A stretch of 64,000 nt of DNA from Dipteris shenzhenensis (Eukaryota > Polypodiophyta > Polypodiopsida > Gleicheniales). A program made the position numbers and the translations under genes. A model generated the notes under the pieces. That model was not told the DNA's origin. It saw nothing but the letters and a program-made list of their open reading frames with translations, and made no database searches. Shown in pieces: positions 34,633-46,434 of the stretch (positions are counted from its first letter, which is position 1; each line of letters opens with the position of its first letter). The stretch lies in NCBI GenBank assembly GCA_047967505.1, contig CM106539.1; one strand, given 5' to 3'.

Positions 34633-37025
34633 AGAAGAGGAAGAAGAAAAGAGGAAGAAGAGGAAAAGAGGAGGGAAAAGAGGAGAAGAGGAGGGAAAAG
34701 AGGAGCATATGTCTGCTTCTCTTACACATATGCTCATGCTTATGCTTGTGCATGAGTATAAGAACATGTGCATGAAAGAGGGAAAAGAGGGGGGAAAAGA
34801 GGAGAAGAGAGAAGAAGAGGGAAAGGAGAAAGAGGGAAAAAAGAGAGAAGAAGAAGGAAATGAAAGAGGAAAAATGAGACATATGCTCATGCTTATGCAT
34901 GAGCATATGTCTACTTCTCTTATGTCCATGCATAAGCATAAGCATGAGCATATGTCTTCTTCTCTTATGCTCATGCTTATGCTTATGCATAAGCATAAGA
35001 GACGAAGACATATGGTCATGCTTATGCTTATGCATGAGCATAAGAACATGAGCATGAAAGAGGGAAAGGAGGGGGAAAAGAGGATAAGAGAGAAGAAGAG
35101 GGAAAGGAAAGAGAGATTGGAAAAGAGAAAAAGAAAGAGAGAAGAAGAGGGAAAGTAAAGAGGAAAAAGAGACATATGCTCATGCTTATGCATGAGCATA
35201 TGTCTACTTCTCTTATGCTCATGCATAAGCGTAAGCATGAGCATATGCTCATGCTTATGCTTATGCATGAGCATAAGAGAAGGGGGAAAGAGAGAAGAAG
35301 AGGGAAAGGAAAGAGGGAAAAAGAGGGAAAGAAAGAGAGAAGAAGAGGGAAAGGAGAGAGGGAAAGAGAGAAGAAGAGGGAAAGGAAAGAGGAAAAAAGA
35401 GGAAAAGAGAGAAGAAGAGGGAAAGGAAAGAGAGATAGAAAAATGAGAAAGAGGGAAAGAAAGAAGGAGAGGGAAAGTAAAGAGGTAAAAGAGACATATG
35501 CTCATGCTTATGCATGAGCATATGTCTACTTCTCTTATGCTCATGCATAAGCATAAGCATGAGCATATTCTCTCTTTCTTTCCCTCTTTTTCCCTCTTTT
35601 CTTTCCCTCTTCTTCTCTCTTTCCCCCTTCTCTTATGCTCATGCATAAGCATAAGCATAAGCATGAGCATGAGTGTATCCTCTTCTTCTCTCTTTCCCCC
35701 TTCTCTTATGCTCATGCTTATGGTTATGCATGAGCATAAGAGAAGGGGGAAAGAGAGAAGATTAGGGAAAGGAAAGAGGGAAAAAGAGGGAAAGAAAGAG
35801 AGAAGAAGAGGGAAAGAGAGAAGAAGAGGGAAAGGAAAGAGGGAAAAAGAGGAAAAGAGAGAAGAAGAGGGAAAGGAAAGAGAGATTGAAAAATGAAAAA
35901 GAGGGAAAGAAAGAGAGAAGAAGAGGGAAAGTAAAGAGGGAAAAAGAGACATATGCTCATGCTTATGCATGAGCATATGTCTACTTCTCTTATGCTCATG
36001 CTTATGCTCATGCATGAGCATAAGAGAAGGGGAAAGAGAGAAGAAGAGGGAAAGGAAAGAGGGAAAGAGAGAAGAAGAGGGGAAAAGAGGAGAAGAGAGA
36101 AGAAGAGGGAAAGGAAAGAGAGATTGGAAAAGAGGAAAGAGGGAAAGAAAGAGAGAAGAAGAGGGAAAGTAAAGAGGAAAAAGAGACATATGCTCATGCT
36201 TATGCATGAGCATATCTGTACTTCTCTTATGCTCATGCATAAGCATAAGGATGAGCATATGCTCATGCTTATGCTTATGCATGAGCATAAGAGAAGGGGA
36301 AAAGAGAGAAGAAGAGGGAAAGGAAAGAGGGAAAAAGAGGGAAAGAAAGAGAGAAGAAGAGGGAAAGGAAAGAGGGAAAAAGAGAAGAAGAGGGAAAGGA
36401 AAGAGGGAAAAAGAGGAAAAGAGAGAAGAAGAGGGAAAGAAAAGAGAGATTGAAAAATGAGAGAGAGGGAAAAAAAGAGAGAAGAAGAGGGAAAGTAAAG
36501 AGGGAAAAAGCATGAGCATATGTCTACTTGTCTTATGCTCATGCATAAGCATATGCATGAGCATATGAGAAGGGGGAAAAAGAGGGAAAGAAAGAGAGAA
36601 GAAGAGGGAAAGGAAAGAGGGAAAGACAGAAGAAGAGGGGAAGGAAAGAGGGGAAAAGAGGAGAAGAGAGAAGAAGAGGGAAAGGAAAGAGGGATTGGAA
36701 AAGAGGAAAGAGGGAAAGAAAGAGAGAAGAAGAGGGAAAGTAAAGAGGAAAAAGAGACATATGCTCATGCTTATGCATGAGCATATGTCTACTTCTCTTA
36801 TGCTCATGCATAAGCATAAGCATGAGCTTATGCTTATGCATGAGCATAAGAGAAGGGGGAAAGAGAGAAGAAGAGGGAAGAAGAGGGAAAGAAAGAGAGA
36901 AGAAGAGGGAAAGGAAAGAGGGGAAAAGAGGAGGAATGAGATTGAAAGATTGAAGGAGAGAAGAAGGAAAGGAGGGAAAGAAGAGGAGACAAGAGGGAAA
37001 GAAGAGGAAAGAGAGGGGAAGAGAG
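34633..37025 (+). repeat. Purine-rich satellite with perfect palindromic cores
   Basis: About 2.4 kb alternates two sequence types. One is almost pure A/G on the plus strand, built of GAAGAGGGAAAGGAAAGAGG-like words. The other is a core of ATGCTT, ATGCAT and AAGCAT hexamers that folds on itself; 35211-35286 is a perfect inverted repeat with 38-bp arms running from CTTCTCTTATGCTC to GAGCATAAGAGAAG. Cores recur at about 34880, 35175, 35500, 35950, 36187, 36520 and 36760. Between 35566 and 35700 the purine block is inverted (pyrimidine on the plus strand), making a larger palindrome with 35725-35810. Copies are nearly identical. Long open frames run through it on both strands, but they are products of the composition. 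Confidence 0.93.
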
Positions 37026-37040
37026 GGTTCCTATGCCCAT

Positions 37041-37073
37041 CACTACAGCTAGCGCTTAAGGTGCTAGCTGTAG
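37041..37073. repeat. Short perfect hairpin beginning CACTAC
   Basis: Arms CTACAGCTAGC (37043-37053) and GCTAGCTGTAG (37063-37073) are exact complements. The preceding CA makes CACTACAG, the start typical of CACTA transposon ends. It follows the satellite by about 15 bp. Confidence 0.6.
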
Positions 37074-37640
37074 GCCAATGTAAATAACAAAAATAACAAA
37101 TGGAAAAAAGAGGAAGCACTTACTTGAAATAGTACATCCCGCTCGGTGTTGTGGGCCAGCCCTACAAAAGAGAGGAAACATATCATTTTTCAAATAAGAT
37201 GTTAGAGGAAGGAGGAGATTACAAAGGTAACTTCTTGAAAGGAGGAGATTAAGGAGACAAGAAGAAAGAGAAGGAAGAGAAATACAAAAAAGACTAGAAG
37301 AGGTGAGTCTTCTTTCTTTCTTGAAATCTTGTTTTTTGTTTCCATCCTTTGAAAACAAGCATGAAAACTAGTTTACAGGTTTAGCAATACAAGGAGAAGC
37401 ACTCACAAAACTAAAGCTAACAAACAAATAACCTACATTGTTGAAACAAACTCACCTCTTGAAAAACTTCCTTTCAAGAAACCAAAGAGGAGGAAGGGTG
37501 GAGAGGGAGCACAAGAGCTAGGAGAAGGGTGAGGAGTGGAGAATAGAGTGAGAGGTTGTCGGAAATAGGTGGGAGGTCATTGGAAATAGGTGGGAGGAGA
37601 GACTGCCTTGTTTACTTGAAAGATTAGAGAGTGCTAATGA
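37074..37640. other. Unassigned stretch between hairpin and CACTA element
   Basis: Purine-rich on the plus strand with a 23-bp near-duplication (GGAAATAGGTGGGAGG at about 37559 and 37584). There is a minus-strand open frame of 100 codons without motifs. It could be the 5' part of the CACTA element if the hairpin at 37041 is its true end. Confidence 0.4.
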
Positions 37641-37664
37641 AAGCGCCACATGTAGCATCGGGTT

Positions 37665-37795
37665 TTTGGTTTTAACCCATAGCCTCGCTATATACCGACG
37701 CTTTTTCATTGCTATATAACGATGTTTTTAATTAAAAGCGTCACTATATAGTGACGGAACATAGCAAAACATCGCTATATAGTGATGCTTTAAGA
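37665..37795 (+). repeat. Left subterminal repeats of the CACTA element
   Basis: Several variants of CGCTATATAACGATG and CACTATATAGTGACG in both orientations. In this transposon class such arrays are the binding sites of the element's own DNA-binding protein. Confidence 0.75.
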
Positions 37796-37889
37796 TGCTT
37801 TTTGTTCTAAGTTGAAGGAAGCTCATAGATGCTGTTTTATAACTGTTAATATATTTTCTTGCAACTTATGTTGTGATTTTATAAGTGTA

Positions 37890-40800
37890 GATGTAAGGGA
37901 CGAGTGGAAGCTCGTCCGATGATGCGCCAACACTCGGGAGCACAAAGTGGCTTATGGAGAGGTTATACTGTCATTACACTCATTGCAAGCGAGAAGTACG
38001 ACATCAATGTTGTATTATCATGCACCACTTGTGGATGTATGGGGAGGAGCCCAAACCAGTACCCATCGTTGGTGTTGCATGTGTTGATGGACTATCGGTA
38101 AGTCAAAGCTATTTAAGTTCGCAACCTTATTGGATACCAGAAAATACAAGATCTTATATTTACACAAAATCTTAAAACAGGATGAGGAGGTTGACGAGGT
38201 TACCCATATACCTTCACACTTTGAGCAAGACTATAGTCTCTCGGATGATGACGAGGGTATGGTCGACATGATGGATTCTATTTTTAGGGGCACTACATCC
38301 CATGTACACATGATGTCAGAGTCTGAGGTCAAAATGTGAGAGTTGCAATCGACACAATTGTACGAGGGTGCTAGGATGTCTAAACTACATGCTTGTCTCT
38401 CAATCTTGAATCTGCAAGTAAAGTATGGGTGGTTGGATACAAGTGTCTCGGCCTCAATGAGGTTAGCTCTTGCATTAATTTGACTCATTATTTGGATATT
38501 GTTTGTTTTGAGAATCATCATGTTTGTTTTGAGAAACATCATTTGGATAGTGTATACCGAATCATCATTGTTTGAAGCCTATGTATGTTTGAAGTGTCAT
38601 AGGTTGCTCCAGAAGATGTTGCCTGCACCAAATACCATGCCCGCATCAAGAGATGAAGCGAAAAATATGCTAACAATAGTGGGTATGGATTATGATACCA
38701 TCCATGCTTACCATAATGATTGTATTCTCTTTCATTGTGAGCATGGAGATTTGGCTAGTTGTCCAAAGTGTGGTGAACAATGATATAGAGATGACTTGTA
38801 GGGTGAGCGGATACTGATAAAGGTCTTGAGACACTTTCCCATCATTGCAAGAATACAACACATGCTCTGATACAAATCCATAGTGGAGTTGATGACATGG
38901 CATGCATCTCATCGGTCCAACAATGACACATTGAGGATTCCCGCAGATTATGCAGCTTGGAAGCACATAGATAATTAGTGGCCGGACTTTGCAAGGGAGC
39001 CACACAACTTACATCTTGGGCTCACCATGGACGGCGTGAATCCTTTTGGGTTATGCTCGACATCTTGGTCGACATGGCCCATAGTTGTGGTGAATTACAA
39101 TATCCCACCATGGCTAACAATAAAAAAGGGACACCTCATGCTTGCACTACTTGTGCCAGGAAAGTACAAGGCAAAAAATATGGACGTGTACATGACACCT
39201 TTGATAGAGGAGTTACAGATATTATGGAGAGGAGTGCAGGTATTTGATATTTTTAGAGCTCCTAGACATACCAATGATATTTTGGTCTGATATTTTGGTT
39301 AGGGGTATCTTGATGTGGACCATGCATGACTACCCAAGATATGGAGAGTGCGCAGGTACATGGTTGTGTCTCTACATGTATAATGAGGGATTATGCTTTT
39401 ATGACTCTCTTTCACACGCATGTCTTATACTAACACAATCATGCACGCGTGCAAGACTTGTTACAAGTGGGTACCATGCTTGTCTTGTTTGTGGACCGGG
39501 TTTGAAATTGCTTGCACGCTACTCCAAACATATGAGGGAAAATGTTTATGAAGGTCATGCTCGATACCTTCCACTCGACCATCTCGCACGAGGAGGTCAG
39601 CTTGATCCACCACCATCATATTTGAAGGCAAGTGACTGGATTCAAGCTTGGAGGGTGAATGGAGAGGAACCTCCTCCTGGTATGAAGAGGCTATTGATCT
39701 TTCACGAGCTTCCTTATTGGGGTCAGTTACAAATCAATCATCTCTTGGATCCCATGCATATCTTCAAGAATGTGGGGGCTACTATTTGGGCACACTTGGT
39801 TGGTTCCAAAGACTCGAGAGGAGTGTGAGAAGACTTGCGTGCTATGAATAGGATGTCTCATTTGTGGCCCCAAGTGCATGCTTCAGGAAAAGTTGTCCTC
39901 CCGAAAGCAATGTGGATCCACTCTACGAGTGAGGAGGCAGCGATCAAGGCAGACATTACCTCTTTTCAAACACCGACAAGGTACATACGTTGCTTGAAAG
40001 GAGCATTTTCAAAGGACAATAAGCTTAGTGGGATCAAGTCCCATGATTGGCACAAGGTCTTACAGGTATTCTAAGTAGAATTAGTGTACCGATAATCATG
40101 ATGCGTTAGTGTAATTATGATTGTGTTATATTGTTGACATGACTTCTTTGTTGCTTTGATAGTTCATCCTCCCAATTACAATAAAAGGGTGCTTACAAGA
40201 AGATGTTAGAAATGCTATATTCAAGATCTATGGTACTGTGAGGTATGCTTACTATCAAATCACATTGATTGCATTTTCTTCAATTGAAGCTGATTAATCT
40301 GTAGACTGATCATGAAAATATCTTACATGGACATGTGAAATAGGTGGATATCTCAAAAAAAGATCTCCATATCGAGCATCAAGAAGGCTAGGGTGGAATC
40401 CATCGAAGCCATATGCTTGCTTGAGAAGCACTTTCCCTTGAGCATTATGACAACTCAAGTCCACTTGCTTGTGCACATAGTTGATAAGGTGGCTATTGTA
40501 GGTACCGTTCATAGTCGATGGGTGTTTTTTCTCGAGTGGTTTATGAAAACTTTAAAGGAATTTGTACGACAAAGAGCAAGACCAGAAGCAAGCATGGCAG
40601 AGGGATGGCTTGTGCAAGAGTCATTAGTATATATCACAGAGTTTCTTTGCTTTCACGGATCGCGATATGCCGCAAGTTTGGCATAACAAGGATGATGATT
40701 GCATCATTGGTGAGGTTCCCCAAGGCAAAGGGATTGAAAGAAAGATGAGCGAAGAGCAAATGGAGAAATTCAATAAGTTTTGTATCATCAATAGCCCTGA

Positions 40801-42035
40801 GATGCAGAAGTGGATTGAGAGATATGAAGTGGCCAAAGCAAAAAGAATAAATGCAAGGATGAGATTTAGGGTAATGTACAGGCGATCGCAACCATATCCA
40901 CGAGATCTGGCTCTTCTCCCCACTCGCATGTCACTTGATTTGCTACAACTGGCTCTACGTAAAGCCGAATGCGATGGAGAGACAATAAATGAGCACGAGC
41001 GAGAGTTATCATCTGGATGTATGGTGCATGTAAGTTTCTTACCTCTTGATGTAATTAAGTAATTATTTGTGGCAATATATGCTATAAAATAGATGCATCT
41101 TCATTGTTTTAATGATGCTCTTTTACAGTACAAAAAGTACAATGCATTATGGTCATATGGATGACATTTTCACGTGGAACGAATCGATTCAAAGAGAGTC
41201 ACGTATGATTGTGGAGTCATGGCTAACTTCACACAAGATAGTCGAGCAAGTGCTTCGGATACCAATCTTCTCTCCTCACAGTTGGATTATTGTGGAACCA
41301 TACGCGACATCTATGAAGTTGATTTTAGACAATTTAGTATTTTCATTCTTGATGTAAAATGGTTTAGAACTATTTACAATGGTCCCCATGCGACAGTGAG
41401 AAAAGATAGTAGCGATTTCTTTGCAATAGACTCTACCAAACATTGGACCGATGAAAGTGATACTTTTGTTCTTCTCGAGCACTGTGAGCAGGTGCATACT
41501 AATGATTTAATTAATCAAAGCTTTTGTTTTTAAAGATCCATTGATACATGTACTTGAGCATAATTTCATATATATAATTGACGACATTTGGCACCCATCT
41601 TCAATATAGGTGGTTTTTCATCCGGATCGTTCTGATCCAAGATGGTGGTACGTGATCCAAGTTGCACCACGAAGTAAGCAAATTTTTGAAGATAGAGATA
41701 TGGATATGGATATGCCACTACCAATGCCGGATCCAATTGATCCCGATGAATCTAGCGAAGAAGATGAAGATCACAATATGAGCCAAGACAAAGATGCGCA
41801 TAATGACATCACATGGGAGGAAGATGGAGATCACGATATTGAGGAAGAAGACAATGATCATCAAGAATCACCACACTTTATTGAAGAAGATGATCAAGTA
41901 CTTTTAGGTGAATGTACGATGCTAGAGTATGATGATGATATAGGAGATCAACTCGGTATAGAGTTGGAGATAGACTTTTTTGGCACCTTAGACTTGGCTC
42001 AAGATGAAAAAGTTGATGTAAATGCTCTTAATTGA
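37890..42035 (+). pseudogene. TNP2-type CACTA transposase (Transposase_21)
   Basis: Encodes in order: a Transposase-associated zinc-binding region (CHYTHCKREVRHQC, near 37960); the transposase N-terminal part (CLKCHRLLQKML; IHAYHNDCILFHCEHG); the core (DGVNPFGLCSTSWSTWPIV, NYNIPPWLTIKKGH near 39030-39140; WTMHDYPRYGECAG near 39315); a LLDPMHIFKNVG block near 39750; DUF4218 (VHIVDKVAIVGTVHSRWVFF, near 40470); and DUF4216 (TIRDIYEVDFRQF, near 41310). An acidic tail (DPDESSEEDEDHN) ends at 42035. The motifs lie in different frames, reflecting introns, frameshifts and stops. One domain stretch reads openly in 39244-39828. It would cut and paste the element; this copy looks inactive. Confidence 0.87.
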
Positions 42036-42204
42036 TTTTTTTCATCTCAAACTTGGACATGAATATATGAGCTTCAAAGGCTTGATGTACATGCTCTTAT
42101 ATTTTTATTCTCTATGAGATCAAACATGTACGAAAATTTAAAAAAATTTGCCATTGGAAAAAACTAAAATTTAAGGCCTATATGAGGAAAAAACCTCTCT
42201 GGAA

Positions 42205-42330
42205 AATGTCGCTATAAAATAGTATCTTAGTGTCGCTATATAGCGACACTGATAAGTCGCTATATAGTGACTTTTGTAATAGTCGCTATATAGCAACGTT
42301 TATCTAACGTCGCTATATAGCAACGCTTTA
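42205..42330 (+). repeat. Right subterminal repeats of the CACTA element
   Basis: At least five copies of GTCGCTATATAG followed by TGACT, CGACA or CAACG, some as near-palindromes (TCGCTATATAGCGA). They lie 90-215 bp from the right end. Confidence 0.85.
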
Positions 42331-42591
42331 TGAGACGTGCTTTTCATACCGATGATTAGCACCTGCATGAGCTAAACGTCGGTATGTAAACGTCGCAATA
42401 GGATCCATGTGTAGTAGTGAAATGAGGAGAATCACTTTCCAGGATGTGAATCCACCTGCATATGTTGATAGATAGCAAGTTGTGCATGCACCAAATGTGC
42501 AAGAAATGGTACCACCAAGTACTCCCACAGCTATACAATCAAGGGTAGATGATGGATCATCTATTGGTGGAAATGATGAGCCAAATGTGGC

Positions 42592-44253
42592 ATGCAGGTG
42601 GGACATCAAGCTGAAATGCCCTTGAGAAGATCATCTAAAGTGTCTAGACTGCCTGATAAGTTTGTTCCAGGGATAGACTATGTGATGCTTACTGATTGTG
42701 GGGAGCCTTCTTGCTACAGAGAGGCTATGATGCACGAGGATCAACGCAAGTGGGAGTATGCTATGCAATCAGAGATGAGTTCACTTATGAGAAATAAAAC
42801 TTGGGACTTGATTTCTTTGCCACATGGAAAGAAAGCATTGCCATGTGAATGGGTCTACAAGATGAAGGTCACATGTGATGATGTGACTAGGTACAAGGCT
42901 TGTTTGGTCGCTAAAGGGTTCAAGCAAGAGAAGGGTGTGGAATTTAATGAGATATTCTCTCCATTTGTGAAGATGACCACACTTAAATGCATGCTTGGAC
43001 TAGTGGCAGCAAAGGATATGGAGCTTATGCAGATGGATGTCAAGATAGCTTTCTTGCATGGGGATTTGCATGAGGAAATTTACATGGTGCAGCCGGAAGG
43101 CTTTGAAGAAAAGGGCAAAGAGCATTTAGTTTGTAAGCTGAAGAAGAGTCTCTATGGTCTTAAGCAAGTGCCTAGAGAATGGTATCAGAAGTTTGATGCT
43201 TTCATTCGGTCCCAAGGTTTTAGAAGGAGTGAAATTGAAAACTGCCTCTACACTAAAAGGGCTAACGATAATAGCCTGATAATCTTAGCACTATATGTGG
43301 ATGATATGCTATTGGCTAGCAAGAATACTTATGAGCTAGATGCATTAAAGGCTAAGTTGCATGAGGCCTTTGATATGAAGGATTTGGGACTTGTAGGTCA
43401 TATTCTTGGTATGTGCATCACGCGTGATCGGAGTAGGAAACTCCTTTGGCTTTCACAGAAGGAGTAAGTTACAAAAGTATTGCAGCGTTTCAATATGGAG
43501 GGGGGGAAGGCAGTGAGTACTCCATTGAATCCATATGTGAAACTGAGTCATACAGATAGTCCCAAATTAGATGAGGAGAGGGCCATGATGGCCAAGGTTC
43601 CTTATGCATCAACAGTTGGGAGTCTTATGTATGCTATGATAGCTACTAGACCAGACATTGCATTTGCAATGGGAGTTGTTAGCCGGTATATGGCAAATCC
43701 AGGAAAGAGGCATTGGGAGGCAGTTAAGTGCATCATGAGGTACATGAAGGATACTAAGGAGATGTGCATCTGCTTTGGTAAAAAAGACATGCGTGTACTT
43801 AGGTATACAGATTCAAACTATGCAGGGCATGTGGATAGTAGGAGATCCACTTCTGGTTATGTGTTCACCTTTGTAGGTGGTGCAGTGTCGTTAATGTCTC
43901 ATGCACAGAAGTGCGTTGCTTTGTCTACCACAGAGGCTGAGTATGTTGCAGCCATAGAGGGTTGCAAGGAGGCTATATGGCTTGATCAGCTAGTGGAAGA
44001 TTTGGGGATTCATACAGGTGTACCGACATTGCATAGTGATTCCATGAGTGCTATTTAGCTAGCACGGAATCCGGTCTTTCATGCAAAGACCAAACACATT
44101 GAGGTCAGGTACCATTTCATCAGGGAGGTACTTGAGGAAAAGTGCATAGAGCTTGTCAAGGTTCATACAGATGATAACCCTGTAGATATGCTAACGCAGA
44201 GTCTACCTAGTCAGCAGTTTGAGTATTGTTGTGTATTGATGGGCATTGGATAG
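42592..44253 (+). pseudogene. Copia reverse transcriptase and RNase H
   Basis: A linker (LRRSSKVSRLPDKFVPGIDY) is followed by RT with CEWVYKMK, YKACLVAKGFKQ, QMDVKIAFLHGDLHEE, LKKSLYGLKQ and an intact catalytic LYVDDMLLAS. The connection domain and RNase H follow (YTDSNYAGHVDSRRSTSGY; ALSTTEAEYVA). Only two in-frame stops are seen, TAA at 43465 and TAG at 44056, plus a frameshift near 42592 in the linker. It is therefore better preserved than its neighbours, though it lacks gag, protease and integrase. Confidence 0.9.
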
Positions 44254-44306
44254 TATGCTCACTGGTTGTTCTCCCTTAAAGGCACATTGTCCTTTAAGTG
44301 GGAGAT

Positions 44307-44375
44307 TGTGGGGTTGTGTGGCTCTCTATTTCTCTCTTCCCTTTTTCGTTCTTACTTCCGTTGAGAGCACTCTCA
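44307..44375 (+). repeat. LTR remnant, 69 bp
   Basis: Begins TGTGGGGTTGTGTGGCTCTC right after the polypurine tract and ends GAGCACTCTCA. Compared with the 171-bp LTR at 3650-3820, about 100 internal bp are deleted; both termini survive. Confidence 0.8.
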
Positions 44376-44379
44376 CAAA

Positions 44380-44545
44380 GTCCATAAGGGCAAGCTCAAA
44401 TTTCTAGGTCAAGGACCTTATAGAGTCAAAAAAATGAAACCCATCGGAGTTGTGCTGCTAGAAACATTAGATGGAGTCCAGTTCACAACAACAATAAATG
44501 GGATCTGACTAAAGTGCTACTACATCAACATGCAAGCCATCCCAA
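44380..44545 (+). pseudogene. Ty3/gypsy-like integrase C-terminal fragment
   Basis: The frame reads KLKFLGQGPYRVKKM, VVLLETLDGVQF and TTTINGI, a stop, then LKCYY. This matches the GPYxV...L.TLDG....NGxxLKxYY tail of plant Ty3/gypsy integrases. About 50 codons are present with one TGA. Nothing else of a gypsy element is recognisable nearby, so it is a fragment. Confidence 0.55.
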
Positions 44546-46434
44546 ACAATAATGAAGATTTGGGGGCCCCAGAGTCTTCCATAGTTAGGACTAGATTGTA
44601 TCACAAGCACTCACTAGCATATGTACGCTTGCAAACATATAGGTAGTTTCAATCGATTTCAACCTAGGGCTCAAAGGTGATGACTAAGTCCTAGCTGCCT
44701 TATGATTCCCTTAGCAAATTAAGCATATAGGAGGAATGCCCACCTCACTAGTCATGCATAGCGCACCCACATGTTTCAAACACCATGAATAAATTGCACA
44801 AATAAAAGCCCCAAGAAATACTTGTTTTGATCCACACACACGGCACCCTCATCACAAAAATAGTAAAATGCTTCAGCCACTCACAAAAGAAACAAGCACT
44901 CTTAGCACATGGCACTATATTGGCACTATTAAAGTGGAACCTGATTCACGTGTGCAATGCTAGGGTGAAGACAATCCAATAAGATGGGAAAAAGGCCTAC
45001 AATGCCATTAACAAAGCGACACCATGCCAAATAGCCCAAGCCTCAACCTCAACAGCCCTCCTCAAATCACCAACCTAAAGAAGGACATGATCCAGAATAA
45101 CCAACCTAGAGGTTAGCACCAAAATGACCACGGCTAGTGGTTCTGCACAGTGATACTGATGAGCAAATAAATGCAACATGCCAAGAGGATATGCCACAAA
45201 ACCTAAGGGTCCTAGAGTCAGGAGAAATCAAAGCAGAGCAATTGACTATGTAGGATGCAGGTGCAGAACACCTTAATGACCAAACCAACAAAGAGCTAGC
45301 AATAGATGAAACAATATAGCTTGTATGGCCACGAGTCTCAACGTTCACCATGTTACTCGATGCTTACAACTTCTTGTAGTCAAAGGGACTAGGAAGCCTT
45401 TTTTAGAAGCTAAGATCCTTCTTACCAACACCTGCTATGACAGAATACATTTGTCAATTCATAACATCATATAAAAGCAGAGAGTTGGAGAAAGATAAGT
45501 ACAGCATAGTAACATATAAAGAAAATCTCTTACAGATCTACCTTAGTAGATCCACTATGCAGGAGGCTTTATCATTTCCAGAGGCATAAGAAGAATATCC
45601 AAAGAAACATTTGGATGCAAGATTCTCTAAGATTCATAATTTATTCCCACCTAACACAAAGTCACAAAACGGGGGAATATGCCATGATAAGATTTTGGAT
45701 CCCATATGCAAAGAGGTAGCTAAGTTTTTAGCTGGTATCTTCAATCATACAAGAGAGAAAATTATATGTCAGTAAAAACTCTTACACTCCTTTGTAGAAC
45801 TACAAGACTGGGCTCAACACATATCCTTGCAGCTAACCAATTATGTATCCACTACACATAATGGCAAAAGCTACATTGCCCACCTATTGGCCATAATAAT
45901 TGGGTTTGCAAAATAGAGCAAGAGGAAGACTCTACACCCCTCTCATTACAAGATATAGAGGACTTTGAAACATTGATATTATTGCCAAAATGGGAATTAG
46001 ACCCTCCACCTACTCTCAATGCAGGTAACATGGATGGACAACAATTCGAACAGATTCCAGAGAATGACAATGTGGAACTCTGCCAAAAGTACTGCAACTC
46101 AGTTCGGTCTTGTTCTCGCAATAGAAGGACTCAAGCGTGGAAATACAATAGGATACCATGCCACATAATGACTTTGCAAGTGAGCCAAATAGCATGCCTC
46201 TCCAAGAATCACAAGTCACCAATGTTGATAACTACATGACTCTAGAGTCACAACCCCCAATGTCTCTAGTGGCACCATACAACAGACTGTTGTTCAAGAA
46301 ATAGATCAAAATTCCACATGGGCACATGGGAGGCAAAAATTGTATGTCCAATACAAGCAAGGCCATAGGACATTCCAGATCATACAACATCATAACCAAC
46401 AATTATAACAACAATCTCTCAATTATTTGCTACC
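44546..46434. other. No gene recognised
   Basis: AT-rich sequence with short frames. From about 45970 to 46330 the plus strand has Gln/Asn-rich open pieces (MDGQQFEQIPENDN) that may be the decayed N-terminal part of the coiled-coil relic that follows, but no family is recognisable. Confidence 0.5.

Larger units (their letters stand above)
37641..42419 (+). mobile_element. CACTA (En/Spm) DNA transposon, degraded
   Basis: The right end is clear: the plus strand terminates in CATGTGTAGTAGTG at 42419, which is CACTACTACACATG on the other strand. Both ends carry subterminal copies of CGCTATATAGCGACG-like words (37665-37795 and 42205-42330). The interior encodes a TNP2-type transposase. The left end is eroded: CACATG at about 37655 aligns with the right terminal repeat, but the outer CACTACT is not present. 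No matching 3-bp target duplication can be defined. Confidence 0.85.
42420..44375 (+). mobile_element. Copia element, RT-RNase H half with LTR remnant (family A)
   Basis: Starts abruptly at the CACTA right end in IN-RT linker sequence and runs through RT, RNase H and a polypurine tract (44296-44306, AAGTGGGAGAT) to a shortened LTR. The LTR matches element A at 1-3820, so it is the same or a sister family. The 5' half (LTR, gag, PR, IN) is not found to the left of the CACTA element, so the arrangement is not a simple insertion. Confidence 0.88.

Noticed and set aside
34633-37025. The regularly spaced palindromic cores as a CRISPR-like array.
   Set aside because: Spacers are not unique but repetitive purine sequence, units vary in length, and the context is a plant nuclear retroelement.
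34375-37119. A 914-codon minus-strand open frame rich in Leu, Phe, Ser and Pro, and several plus-strand Lys/Glu-rich frames.
   Set aside because: They are translations of the purine-rich satellite and its palindromes. Absence of stops follows from base composition (no T in purine blocks), and the ends run into unrelated copia sequence.
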